From: Sapria himalayana
Taxonomy: Eukaryota; Streptophyta; Magnoliopsida; Malpighiales; Rafflesiaceae
Assembly (NCBI GenBank): GCA_029783825.1
Contig: JAREIK010001716.1
Span: 488,102 to 552,101, forward strand
Length of the DNA stretch: 64,000 nucleotides
Reading direction: 5' to 3'
The translations under genes were made by a program, and so were the position numbers. The first letter of the stretch is position 1. Every line of letters starts with the position of its first letter. Positions 38,001 through 48,777 of the stretch are shown here, piece by piece. Below the pieces are notes generated by a model. It made no database searches. It was given only the letters and a program-made list of their open reading frames with translations, and was not told where the DNA came from.

Positions 38001-39087
38001 CATTCTCCTCATGCTTGGTATCAACAAATAAATACTTATTGAATCAAGGATTCAAAAGAAGTAAGAGTGAGCCTACACTCTACATTAAGAAAGTTAAAAA
38101 TTCTAGAATCTTAATTGTATCTATATATGTGGATGACATAATTTTTACTAGAAATAAAATAGAATTAATAAATGATTTTAGAAGAGAAATGAAGACCAAG
38201 TATGAAATATTAGACATAGCCAACTTGAAACATTTTTTAGGACTAAAAAATATCTCAAGGCTCAAGTCGTGTGTCTATCTCTCAAACCACATATATAAAA
38301 TCAGTATTAAAGAACTTTGGAATGAGAGATTGTAAACATGTCTCCACCCCTCTCGAAGTAAACTAGAAATTACTTTCTACCCAAGGGAGATTGATAAATG
38401 AAAAGCATACAGAAGCTTAATTGAAAGCTTGTTGTATGCATCTACAACAAGACTAGATATAATATATTATGTCTGTTAATGTCTCATTTTATGCATGCAC
38501 CTAATCACATATACCTTAGTGCTGCCAAAATAGTATTGAGATATCTGAAAGGAACTATAGACTTAGGTCTGAGATACACTAGGATGAAGCACACTAAAAT
38601 ATCTGGTTATTGCGATAGTAATTGGGGAGGATGTCCAGAGGATTACAAAAGTTTCTCTGGATATGTATTCAATTTAGGAACTATGACTGTTTCTTGGCAG
38701 TCCAAGAAATAATCCACAGTTGCCTTATCTACCACTGAAGATGAATCTATTTCAGCTTCTGTAGCTACATCTCACGTATTATGGATGAAAAAGTTGTTGA
38801 TTGACCTGGATAAACCGTTAGACAGTCCAACTAATATACTTTGTGATAACCAATAGACTATATTCATTACAAGTGATGTGGTTATGCATAGTCAAACTAA
38901 ACACAAAAGCCTAAAATATCACTTTATTAAAGATACCATTGAGACTAATGAAATCAATTTGCTATTTTGCAGAATAGAAGAACAAGCGGCTAATATTTTC
39001 ACTATGCCTTTGCCTAGAGAGAAGCTTGTCTATCTTTGGGAAAACCATGGACTCTCACCAACTACATCAAATTGGGTAGATTGTTGA
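35020..39087 (+). pseudogene. Copia gag-pol polyprotein pseudogene
   Basis: Gag begins with LFDGENFDYLLIKIQTLF (35,038-35,091) and continues past frameshifts. The zinc knuckle FCSICKRSNHTAIEC is near 35,780-35,825. Protease: WFLDSGCLNHMSD near 35,994-36,032 (DSG intact). The GAG-pre region has WHxRFGHKLF near 36,395. Integrase: DIFGP (36,589), NSGYFLLFVDDCTRYMWVYF near 36,630-36,685, and the C-terminal frame 36,969-37,283 with KCILLGYNLRSKSYRLY. RT: VKWIFRIKTR near 37,688 and YVDDIIF near 38,125. RNase H: 38,479-39,087 with GYCDSNWGGCPEDYKSFSGY, STVALSTTEDE and HSQTKHKSLKYHFIKDTIE. At least ten stops or frame changes interrupt it, so it cannot make a working polyprotein. Confidence 0.9.
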
Positions 39088-39405
39088 TTGAGCTATTCGA
39101 TTCAGTTGGGTTGGGCATACTTGTGAATTTACTACTATGCCCTTATATTCAATAAACGAACGTGTGATATTTGTTGTAAAGATGTATTTTATTGTTTACA
39201 TTTTATCAATTATCAAAATCTGTATATAAACTATTTTTTTTACTTTTCTGATACACTTGACATAATTTTTATTGGGCTATTTATTTGTTTTCTCTCTGCT
39301 GCTAGAACTCTATGAAAATTATTCTTCTCACTATATTCTTCTTCTTCTCTCTAATATTTTGCCTTCTGAAATCCTTGTTAAACAAGGATTTATTGTTGTA
39401 AAACA
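39082..39405 (+). repeat. Copia 3' LTR
   Basis: Direct copy of 34,419-34,749, from TGTTGATTGAGC to GTTGTAAAACA, with a TATA-like GTATATAAAC near 39,222. The preceding TTGGGTAGAT is a weak polypurine tract. Confidence 0.9.
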
Positions 39406-39902
39406 ACAATACAAACATATACATCCAAATTTGCGTATCATCTCACCACCGATAACTCATCCATATTCACATATATGGATGAATATATATATATATATAT
39501 AAACAAATCTTCCTTACATCCAAAATTTAAATACATACGTGGATATAACTCCGCAGTGTGTGCATCTTCTTCCTTACAACTTCCTTTATGTTTACAAGTA
39601 TATGCACATATATAGACTCATATATAAACAAATTCATACACACATTCTGTACATTTGTAATTTCATAAATATATCCACGTATGTATCTTAATTTTCAAGA
39701 AAGTGTGACTATATATACTATATGTGCACACACACACACACACATATATGCACACACTACACACTATACTCACACACACACACATATGACATACCTATAA
39801 ATGTGATCTATTTTCAAATAAAAACATGAAACTATTATATATAATTATGTGTGTGTGTGTGTGTGCGCGCGCACGCATTTGCACGCATGCGTTAGTGCAT
39901 GC
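39406..39902. repeat. Microsatellite-rich spacer
   Basis: CA runs at about 39,728-39,743 and 39,771-39,783 and a GT run with GC-alternating GCGCGCGC at about 39,849-39,876, with alternating purine-pyrimidine words around (GCATGCGTTAGTGCATGCG). No gene. Confidence 0.75.
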
Positions 39903-40105
39903 GTGTTTGTGAAAATGTCTTAAATTATTTTTGATATTGAATATTTAATTAAACTAAAATATTATAAATCATTTATATTAAAAACAAACAAGCACACACA
40001 CACATTAATATATGTGTGTGTGTGTAAATATAATAAAAACTTTTTGATTTTGAAAATTTATTTAAAATAAATTATTGTAAATTGTTTATATTAGAAACAA
40101 ATATA
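39903..40105 (+). repeat. MULE left TIR, tandemly duplicated
   Basis: Copy 1 is 39,903-40,006 and copy 2 about 40,030-40,105. The order of words (ttgat-ttga, atttaattaaa, ataaatcatttatatta-aaacaaa) is the same in both. Copy 1 matches the right TIR better. Confidence 0.7.

Positions 40106-40107
<2 letters not shown>

Positions 40108-40176
<69 letters not shown>
40108..40176. repeat. TA dinucleotide microsatellite
   Basis: An almost pure run of alternating T and A of about 65 bases within the MULE, after the left TIR. Confidence 0.95.
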
Positions 40177-40177
<1 letters not shown>

Positions 40178-40473
40178 GTATGTATGCATATACATATATA
40201 GATCCATGTTTATATTATGTGCATTTATATAGATGACTATGATAATATATTTTGAACAATACTCATCTATATATTGATGCATTGACAAAAGTGTATACAT
40301 ACATGTACACATATTTAGTTTCATATTTGTAAATTAATTATTGTTTAATTATGTAATTATTACTTGTGGTAAATATTATAATATATTTATTAATTATTTT
40401 TACTAATTCATAATTAACATGACTAACATTAAATTTATGAAAAATATAGATTTATTTTACATATTAAAAGGAA

Positions 40474-42720
40474 ATGGATGGTGAGATATTTTCCTTCATT
40501 TATAAAGATGGAGATTTGATTAAAAATAATGATGGGTTAGTTGAATATAAGGGTGGTCATACGAAATCTATTATGCTTCATCATTACATCTCATTTCACT
40601 CACTTGTTAATCAGATATGTGTTAAAATGAGCATGGAGTTAAATTCTTTCGGTAATTATTTCACTGTGAAACCTGATCTTTCTTTTATGTTGTCACTTGA
40701 AGATGATTCTTCCATAGCAAAGATGCTTCATTTTAAAAAAAATATATTGTCACATTTTTCTAACCCCAATAGCTGCTACAATTGAAAAAGTCTTTCAAAT
40801 AATAAGGTACTATGTTATATAGTTTCATGAATGTCATATAAAATATTTGATGTTATATTCAAAAATTTTTTATTATTAAAATCATCTAATTTTCATTTGT
40901 ATATAGCCCAATTGGTCTTTATTCTACCCATTGTGAAAGTGCATGTGTCATTGCATCTAATAATAAGAAATCGGATTTATTTATTGATTATCATGGTTTT
41001 TCATCAAGATGTGCTAAAGTAAATGGTTCTAAGCTTGAGGTAACTTCGTATGATAATGTTGTTATGGGGTCGGAGCAAATATTTTCGAGTTCAAATAAAT
41101 TTCATGAAGCAGTTTGCTTAATGTTTTTAACTGAAAGATTTAAATATAAATATTAGAAGAATTAACTAACATACATGACTATGATATGCAATATCATTAA
41201 TTGTCCTTAGAAAATTACTTGTTGAGCAATTGGAAATTCTAAAATTGTTCAAGTGCATACTTTCAATAATATTCATAAATATTGTTTGGATGATATTATT
41301 GCATATTTGCCTATTGTTCGACCTAGTAGATCAACAGTTATCATTGATAATGTTATCTAATATACTCTAGATTATCTACCAAGACAAATATGTAAGGATT
41401 TTATATCAAAATCATGGATTGAATATTTCTTTCAATCAAACATGGCATGTAAAGGAAAAGGTGAAGGAACGTGTATTAGGTGTTCCATATAATTATTATA
41501 AATTATTACCTTTTATGTGTGAGCATATTGTTCAAACTAACCTAGGAAATATTGTGAAGTATACTAATTCTGAAGATGTGCATTTGAACAACTTTTTGTT
41601 GCATATTCATATATATTCAAGGTTTTATTTTTGGTTGTTTGCCAATTATTTCTATAGACTCATCTCTTATGAGTCGACCCTATGGTGGAACTATTTTCTC
41701 TACAATAACATATAGTGTTAATAATTTAATGTTTCATTTAACTTTTGAGGTGATGAGTTCGGAGAATTATGATAATTAGTTTTAGTTTTTAGAAAATCTA
41801 AAAACAATTATTAATGATTGAGTGTTGTTATATTTGATAGACATCCAGCTCTTTTGCATGTAGTTCCACAGTTATTTTGGTGTTGAAAACCATGCTCTCA
41901 ATTGTGAATTGGCTAGATAGTATTGCATATGCAAGGTTGGATTATGCTTATGATATAATTTTCATAGAACTTTGAAGGTTTAATTAAGATTTAGTAACTT
42001 GGGTTGAATCAAATAAACTAGAACATTGGGCCATGTCAAAATTCCCCAAAAAAAGATGGGATAAATTGATATTTAATCTTGTTGAATATTTCAATTATTG
42101 GTTTCATGTGGAATGATATTATTCAATTTATAGTTTTTTTTAATAAAGCATATGACAAAGTTAGGTGCGATGTTGGTTAAGCATAAGGAAGAGAATATTG
42201 GTCGCAAATAAAATATTGGCCTCAAAATTGAAGATTATGTAATGTCAAATATTTCTAAATGAAAATCATTACAAGTTTCTCAATTTATGAATGGTATTTT
42301 TGGTGTTTTGATTGGGTCGGCTTACATTAATGTTGATATTATTAACATGGAATATACTTGTAGAGGTTGACAAATATTGAGTATCTCATGTGAGCATGCA
42401 TGTGCAGTGTTACTATCAATAGATTAATCCGTGATTGATTTTGTTGATGATTAGTATAAATTTGCAAAACTAGAATTAATATATTTATGCTCAATTTCAA
42501 GAATAGAGGCACATGACATGCCATCAGTATGTGAAGATGGTATTGTACGTGATATTTTGGATAGAAATTAGAATTTACTTCTCTTTATTTTCTCCTAAGT
42601 CAAAACGTCTACCTGGAATATCACTAAAAAAATGTATTGAATCTCAATTGATAAACAAATAGATAATATATTGTTCAAGATGCAACAAGGAATGACACAA
42701 TAGAAAGACTTATAACATTT
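40474..42720 (+). pseudogene. MuDR-like MULE transposase pseudogene
   Basis: The N-terminal frame (40,474-40,785) has the PB1-like layout of plant MULE proteins (VEYKGGHTKSIMLHHYISFH, then KPDLSFMLSLEDDSSIAKML). 41,419-41,715 reads NISFNQTWHVKEKVKERVL, VPYNYYKLLPFMCEHIV and SEDVHLNNF, corresponding to the family YxQAWRAKE...ESYxxLPxMC segment. About 41,830-41,870 has FDRHPALLHVVPQLF (MULE transposase domain). WAMSKFPKKRWDKL follows near 42,030-42,070, and the SWIM-type CxC...CxHACAV zinc finger lies near 42,355-42,405 (first part broken). An IEAHDMPSV word is near 42,502-42,528 and a PPGRPKK-like tail near 42,598-42,640. Frameshifts and stops throughout; cut-and-paste activity is lost. Confidence 0.87.
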
Positions 42721-43821
42721 CTATGGTTTGATACATTATATTTGTTTCATTATTGCCTTTTGATTTGTCTTGTTTAACTCTTATTTATGATATTTTATTT
42801 GGGTAACATATTTTTGTTGGACATTCATTCACTTAATATCATTCATACATGTTTTTGTTTGATATTGTATAACTTAATGATATGAATCCATGTATTTTAG
42901 AAAATTAAATATAACTGTTCCAACCTTTTCAATGTTTTTTAATTGTATTTTACAATGTTTGTATAAATCATTATGATTTGTATATGTTTAGGGTTTGTAT
43001 GTTTTTTTAATTATTACAGTGCAAGTATAATTCATTTTTAATAAAATATTCATTGGTTGAAATTGATGTTGTAAATTTCATAATGAAATACAATACGTAT
43101 GTGAATGTTAAAAAAATGATATAATATCTATGTAATGTAGTTTGTATTTACAAAGATGAATTTTTAAAAATAAAATTCATTTGCATAATAATATTTGCAC
43201 CTCATTTAATAATATGCATTATATTATATTTATTAGAAACAAAAAATAATTCAAATTTGATTATTAATTACAATAAATTATATGGTAAAGTATTTGTTTT
43301 GAAAATAATTTCAAAATATAATTATTTAAAAAAACAATTTCATATATTTATATGGTTATTTATTTATTTTCAAAATAATAAACAATATAATTTATAGAAA
43401 TATAAACTCTTATATTTATATGGTAATTTATTTTAACACAATTAAAGAATTAATTTTTTTTCAAAATATTAAAGGCATATATTTATATGTACTACATAAT
43501 GTTGGAATATTATAGTATCAAAACGACATATTAATAACGTTAATAAATTATATGTGAAAATATATCATTACATTAATATTTTTACACAATTTTTTTAAGA
43601 AAAACAAAATATTATCTATTTGTCAACTACATTTTCATTTTGAACATAATTGTAAAAATAAAATTTATGATATTTTCATATATACATATATATGAATTTT
43701 AATCATATATTTATTTTCTACATAAATTCTAAGAACATAATTTATTAGAAACTTTTAAATACATTTACACACGCACGCACACACACACGCACGCACACAT
43801 ACAGAGTATATGTGTGTCAGT
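42721..43821. other. AT-rich 3' part of the MULE
   Basis: No further coding signal. 43,200-43,640 is extremely AT-rich with repeated TATATTTATATGG-type words. A GCAC/CACACG run occurs at 43,766-43,798. It belongs to the element by position between transposase and right TIR. Confidence 0.45.
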
Positions 43822-43922
43822 GTGTGTGTGTGTGTGTTTTTTTTAATAAATGATTTATAATATTTTATTTTAATTAAATTATCAAAATCAAAAAATATTT
43901 TTAGAAATTCACACACAGACAC
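43822..43922 (-). repeat. MULE right TIR
   Basis: Reverse complement of the left repeat over roughly 90 bp, preceded by a GT run (43,815-43,838) as the left one is followed by a CA run. Confidence 0.7.
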
Positions 43923-43929
43923 ATGATGT

Positions 43930-44335
43930 GTTTCGTGGAGCTCTATCAAACTCTACCGAGGAGCTCCATGGATCTCGTTGGAGCACATTGAGCTCCATCC
44001 AAGAGCTAATTGACCTCCTGGAAGCTCTGGAAGAGCTTCCAATGAGCTCCAGCAAGCTCGATGGAGCTCATCGAGCTCCACTGAGGAGCTTAATGGAGTT
44101 ACAAGCATCAATGAAGTTATAGGGGAGAGGGTCAAGGGGAGAGGGGGGAGTGGAAAGTAAAGACAATTAATTAATAATTAATTAAGTGTTTAGGAATATA
44201 GTTAAAGATATTTTGGGATTACTTTATTTGAGTGAACAAAAAATCAATTAAGTAAGAGTTTGATATATATTTTTTTATATATTAATATTTTAGTTTTTTT
44301 ATCCATTTAACAAATAAATGGGAGAATTTTACAAC
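43930..44335. mobile_element. Foldback element with GAGCTC core (locus 4), left arm missing
   Basis: The core 43,936-44,105 is dense in GAGCTC and GAGCTCCA words. A GGGGAGAGGGTCAAGGGGAG tract follows at about 44,120-44,150. The right arm (44,160-44,335) is, in complement, collinear with the left arms at 33,937 and 59,091: ACACTTAATTAATTA, TCACTCAAATAAAGTAATCC, TACTTAATTGATTTTT, then AAAAAATATATATC. The position of the left arm is occupied by the MULE end, so MULE insertion or a deletion removed it. Confidence 0.7.
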
Positions 44336-44451
44336 ACATAGTCAAATTTAAAATACTTTAAAATGCTCATTTAAAAAAATTAATAACAAGCATAACAAAA
44401 TAAAAAATATTTATATTTTAACATGATTAAATATAAAAGTGGGATTTATGT

Positions 44452-44570
44452 TAAATGCACCAAATACAAAATAATTAAAAAAAAATAACCTTTAAAAAAA
44501 TTCAAAAAATTACACTAAAACGCAAAATAATTATTTTTTGTGCACTCAAAATCAGAAATCCAATCTTAGT
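44452..44570 (+). repeat. Isolated foldback arm (locus 5)
   Basis: TTTATGTTAAATGCACCAAA, ACAAAATAATTAAAAAAAAA and TTTTTTGTGCACTCAAAATC occur in the order seen in the left arms at 20,721 and 59,091 (TTATGTTTTGGTGCACCAAT and so on). No core or right arm follows. Confidence 0.5.
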
Positions 44571-44579
44571 CCACAAATA

Positions 44580-44705
44580 ACATGCCAATGGTTTAAAAAA
44601 TAAAAAAAAATAATTATAAATTTTTATATCTTTTACAAATAAGATTCGAACCTAAAACATGTAAAACCGAGCAGACCTTCTCGCCAAGAAGCTATGAGTA
44701 CCAAT
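44580..44705 (-). mobile_element. Possible tRNA-derived SINE
   Basis: On the minus strand, TAGCTTCTTGGCGAGAAGG (44,675-44,693) resembles a pol III A box and GGTTCGAATCT (44,643-44,653) is an almost perfect B box, about 25-30 bases apart. A T-rich end follows. This is the pattern of a tRNA-related SINE head. Only one copy is in the window, so the call rests on the two boxes. Confidence 0.4.
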
Positions 44706-45586
44706 TTTTTGAAAAAGAATATTTATAGAATAAATTCCCAGTTAGGTCAATTTGATATTTGCAATCTTCTTAAAACTATTAAAAAATTTATCCAAAAATA
44801 ATAGAAAAATAATTTTTAAATTTATCAAATTTTCTATCAAGCCACATAAATAAATATATTTCAAATTGTCCAAAATATATATATTTACGTTTCTCTGGTT
44901 ATGCTAGAAAGTTTATTAATAAATACAATAAATAACACCCAATCACAATAAATATTCTACGCTAAAAATTAACAAAATATTTATACACCCATAAAGTCTA
45001 ATATCCAAATTATTACAGTTCAGACAAAATATAAAATATTTAAAAATACTTGTAGAAGAGTATTTTCAATTTCAAATATAGTATTTAAAGAAATTCAAGC
45101 ACTCTTATTACATCAAGTAGAACTATAGAACATGATTTTAATTTCTTCAGAAAACTGCATGAACTTTGTAGGTATTAGGCACAAATTTCGCACGAATCCA
45201 ATATTCTCGTAAATTTAAATAAAAAAGTGAGAATAAACTATGTTTCTTAAATATTAGAGATTTAAATTAATTTAACAAACATTCCAAAAGCATAATGTGA
45301 TATTAGAATACTATGTAAAATAAAAATAGGAACAATTCTCATTTTTATTAAGATAAGTATACACAAAATAGGAATTCAAATATTCACATTTTATTTTCAC
45401 ACACATAGTTGTCTAAAAATGCACAAACTATTCACTTTTCATTCACAACACACACAATATGCTACTCACAAGAAAAATGGCCAACGTTCTTCATGCACCC
45501 ACCTTCATTTCATGTGCACTTTACACTTTATATATTAGGCAAACATGGAAACCTAAGCATAAATCATGTTTTAAAATCCCTCTTCG

Positions 45587-47070
45587 AAAACGTAGAGTTT
45601 TATATGGAAATATTGTATTATAAATAAAAAATCCAAAAAAATAATGTTGGTTTCAAAAATATGTCTAAACTAGTGCGTCTGAAAATAGTGTGGCTATGAC
45701 CGTCATTGTGAACGACGAGCATTGCCATGTTGTTGAATTTTAAAAATCAAAGGCCGGAGTTGTGATTTCCATCTATTGAAAATATTGTGGAGATCACATT
45801 ATCATTATCTCAGCTCATCTCTCGCCTATTGCCCCTCCCCCCTCTCTTCTCACCCCTCTCCCCCCGCTAGTCTCCAGGAGCTCCGTCGAGCTCCAGCGAG
45901 TTTAATGTGGAGCTCGACGGAAATCCACGAGCTCAATGAAGGAGCTTGTCGAGCTCCAGCGAGCTTGAAGTGGAGCTCTATAGAGCTCGACGAGCTCCCT
46001 ATTGGAGTTTCATCGAGCTCCATGATGGAGCTCCAGTGAGCTCCAACTAGCTCGCTAGAGCTCGACAAGCTCTTTCGTGGAGCTCCGTCGAGCTCGAGGA
46101 GCTCCACGATGGAGCTACAGTGAGCTCCTTCGTGGAGCTCGACGATGGAGCTCGTTGGAGCTCACGTGGAGCTCGTTGGAGCTCACGTGGAGCTCGACGA
46201 GCTCCACTTCAAGTTCGCTGGAGCTCCACAAAAATGCTTGTTGAGCTCAATGATTGAGCTCACTAGAGGTCTTGGAGCTCCATCGTCGATCTTTAGTGAG
46301 CTCCACTTCGAGCTCGGTGGAGCTCAACGAAGCTCTGTTGAGCTCCTTAGTGGAGCTCATCAAGCTCCATGAAGGAGCTCCAATGAGCTCGAAGTGGAGC
46401 TTGCCGATGGAGATTGATGGAGCTCATCGAGCTCCAGTGAGCTACACGTGAGCTCCAGCAAGCTCAACAAGGAGCTCCGTCGGGCTCCATGACGGAGCTC
46501 CACGAGCTCATTGGAGCTCCATCATGGAGCTCAATGGAGGTTCTCGAGCTCCACATCGAGCTTGCTGAAGCTCGCTGGAGCTCCTCGAGCTCTACTTCGA
46601 GCTTACTGGAGTTCGACAATCTTTGTCTAGCTCATCTTCGAGCTTGACGGATCTCTAGGAATGAACTCGACATAGCTCCACGAAGGAGCTCCTGAAGATG
46701 GGCTGGGAGAGAGTGGTGAGAAGAGAGTGGTGAGAGGTGAGGGTTGACAGGCGAGGGGAGATGGGAAAGGGTAGAGGGGTGAGGGGCGAGAGGCGAGAGG
46801 CGAAGGGCGAGGGGCGAGAGGCAAAGAGTGAGGGGCGAGGTTCGAGCTGAGATAACAATAATGTAATTACCACTGTGTTTTCAATAGTCGACATTCACAA
46901 TGCCAGCTTTTGATTTAAAAATTCAACAACATGGAAATGGCCACCATTCACAACGACAACCATTGCCACGCTATTTACATACGCACTAGTTTGAGCATAT
47001 TTTTGAAACCAACTTTATTTTTGGATTTTTTATTTATAATTCATTATTTCCTTACAAAACTTTAAGTTTT
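45587..47070. mobile_element. Large foldback element with ~800-bp GAGCTC core (locus 6)
   Basis: The left arm (45,587-45,870) and right arm (46,690-47,070) are inverted repeats: left TATAAATAAAAAATCC, TGTTGGTTTCAAAAATATG, AACTAGTGCGT, CATGTTGTTGAATTTT and TATCTCAGCTC each have their complement on the right. The arms differ from those of the other loci. Between them, 45,880-46,690 is a degenerate minisatellite built on GAGCTC (TGGAGCTC, GAGCTCCA, TCGAGCTCCA, AGCTCGACG). C-rich CGCCCCTC tracts on the left (45,825-45,870) and GGCGAGGGGCGAG tracts on the right (46,735-46,845) lie just outside the core. Short open frames over it are artefacts. Confidence 0.85.
45880..46690. repeat. GAGCTC-based degenerate minisatellite
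   Basis: The palindromic hexamer GAGCTC recurs every 10-25 bases with short connecting words (CAT, CGA, ATGG, CACG). Each copy is a SacI site, so the stretch is dense in short palindromes on both strands. Shorter versions sit in the other foldback loci at 20,910-20,990, 32,620-32,740, 43,936-44,105 and 59,765-59,825. Confidence 0.92.
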
Positions 47071-47180
47071 GCATAGTATTCGTTTCTCTATGAACACACA
47101 CTTTTATAAACCCAACAAAACTCATCATTATTTTTTTCTTTGATTTAAAGTTTAAACATGTCAAAATGTAATTTCCTTTG

Positions 47181-47324
47181 GTTTTGGGAAGATCAAAATG
47201 TAATTTTGGTTTGTTTCTCTTTTATTTTTGGTTTGTCTCTATGCACACCACTCTCATTTAAAATTAAAACAAAACAAAAATAAAAGAGAACAAACCAAAA
47301 TTACATTTTGATCTTCCCAAAATC
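47181..47324. repeat. ~50-bp inverted repeat at the LTR edge
   Basis: TTTTGGGAAGATCAAAATG and the following TAATTTTGGTTTGTT at 47,183-47,215 recur in complement up to 47,324, with ~45 bp between the arms. The right arm is the expected LTR terminus; the left arm is an extra inverted copy of it. Confidence 0.85.
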
Positions 47325-47344
47325 AAGCAGACCTAACAACATGA

Positions 47345-47770
47345 ACATATATAAATATATAATGTAAATAAATATATAAATATATAAATATATAAATATA
47401 TAAATATATAATGTATATAAATATATAAATATGTAGATATATAAATATGTAGATATATAAATATGTAGATATATAAATATGTAGATATATAAATATGTAG
47501 ATATATAAATATGTAGATATATAAATATGTAGATATATAAATATGTAGATATATAAATATGTAGATATATAAAAATGTCGATATATAAAATGTAGATATA
47601 TAAATATGTAGATATATAAATATGTAAATATATAAATATGTAAATATGTAAATATGTAAATATGTAAATATGTAAATATGTAAATATGTAAATATATAAA
47701 TATGTAAATATGTAAATATGTAAATATATAAATATGTAAATATATAAATATATAAATATATGGATATATG
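47345..47770. repeat. AT minisatellite with 16-bp and 8-bp periods
   Basis: 47,425-47,620 is a run of the 16-mer AAATATGTAGATATAT. On both sides it simplifies to 8-bp steps (AAATATGT, AAATATAT). It starts a few bases beyond the terminus of the inverted LTR copy. The long Ile-Tyr-Leu-His frames on the minus strand are read from this repeat. Confidence 0.93.
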
Positions 47771-48285
47771 AACATATATATATGTTTATATTTATATATT
47801 TATACATGTTTATGTTTATAAATTAATATATGTTTTTGTTTAAATATCAAAAAATATATAGTAGATATATATAATTACAACTTGATGGCAAATATTCTTG
47901 TTTTGTTTATGTTGTATTGTGGGTTTGAATCATAACATTGTAAAAATTAATTAATGACTTTTTAATTTTTATTTTATTTTTTAAATCTTTGATGTGTCAA
48001 TTGCAGGCCAAAATCGAGTTTCTGATTTTGAGATCACCATTTCGCAATTATTTTGCATTTTGGTGCATACTATTTTAATTGTATTTAGAAAAAATGTAGA
48101 ATTATTTAGAAATCAATCTTTTAAAAAATATTATTTTATGTTTAGTGTATCAAAACACAAATATCCCAATATAAAATACTCCACATAATGTCAACCCTTA
48201 CCATATTAGTATTATAAGAAATTAAAAAAAATAATCAATTTCTAAATTACATATCTTTTTAAAAACCTTTAATTATGCAAAAACA

Positions 48286-48366
<81 letters not shown>

Positions 48367-48777
48367 GAATATATCACTACATAATCATTTATATGCATAT
48401 TTAAATGTTTATGCATATATAACATTATTTCTTTTAATGTTTATGCATTAAAATGCTACATATGCATAAATAAAACAAAAAAAAAATTATAAATATAAAT
48501 GCATGCATTATATATATATATGCACAAAGTTATGTACTTACATAATGTTCTGCATATATACAACATTATATTAGCAAAACTAATTATATATTTATGTGTG
48601 TGTGTGTGTGTGTGAATACTATTTAAAAATGTATATATAGACATTATGCATATAAATATCATTATGCACATATAAAACACATAAACATGTATATGCATAT
48701 ATAAATTCTTATGCATATATAAACTCTTATGCATATAAGGTTTTATGTATTTTATGCGTTTATAAACTCTTTCATGG
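47771..48777. other. AT-rich spacer with TA microsatellite
   Basis: A TA run at 48,292-48,363 and TG run at 48,596-48,614. ATGCATATATAAA-type words recur at 48,400-48,765. No gene or element identified. Confidence 0.5.

Larger units (their letters stand above)
34419..39405 (+). mobile_element. Ty1/copia LTR retrotransposon, complete in structure, degenerate
   Basis: Two direct LTRs (34,419-34,749 and 39,082-39,405) bracket a tRNA-Met primer site and a gag-protease-integrase-RT-RNase H order, which is the copia order. Length about 5.0 kb is normal. LTR divergence, several frameshifts and many stops indicate age. The flanks do not share a 5-bp repeat (ATACG on the left, ACAAT on the right), so the target duplication has decayed or one edge is rearranged; a foldback left arm upstream also lacks its partner downstream, which fits a rearrangement. 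Confidence 0.92.
39903..43922 (+). mobile_element. MuDR-type MULE with subterminal inverted repeats
   Basis: A transposase relic (40,474-42,720) lies between inverted repeats. The left (39,903-40,006) contains ATTTAATTAAACTAAAATAT and TATAAATCATTTATATTAAA; the complement of the right (43,822-43,922) contains ATTTAATTAAAATAAAATAT and TATAAATCATTTATTAAAAA. Both are bordered by CA/GT runs. On the left a second, diverged copy of the repeat follows at 40,030-40,105, then a long TA run. The exact termini and a 9-bp duplication could not be fixed. The right end abuts the GAGCTC core of a foldback element that lacks its left arm. Confidence 0.75.
44710..47338 (-). mobile_element. Inverted LTR copy (possible solo LTR) split by a foldback insertion
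   Basis: In complement, the segment starts TGTTAGGTCTGC at 47,338 and continues GATTTTGGGAAGATCAAAAT and TTTTGTTTTGTTTTAATTTT, as do the LTRs at 48,778 (TGTTGGGTCTACCAGATTTT) and 51,295. Its distal half, 44,750-45,400, matches the LTR centre in complement: TTTGAAATTGAAAATAC, TATTTATTGTGATTG, GTAAATATATATATTTTGG followed by an AATTTGAAATAT word, and GGCTTGATAGAAAATTT. The foldback element at 45,587-47,070 interrupts it. The 3' end is unclear near 44,710. Confidence 0.65.

Noticed and set aside
33937..39500. Copia insertion splitting a single foldback element
   Set aside because: The right arm that should follow the 3' LTR is absent, and the two LTR flanks do not match.
44643..44693. Functional tRNA gene
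   Set aside because: A- and B-box-like words are present but no acceptor stem or complete cloverleaf can be formed; at most a SINE head.
46145..46451. Frames across the GAGCTC minisatellite
   Set aside because: Glu-Leu-rich translations of a repeated hexamer in two frames and both strands; no independent evidence.
47301..47807. 150- and 168-residue minus-strand frames of Ile-Tyr-Leu-His
   Set aside because: Read from the 16-bp AT minisatellite.
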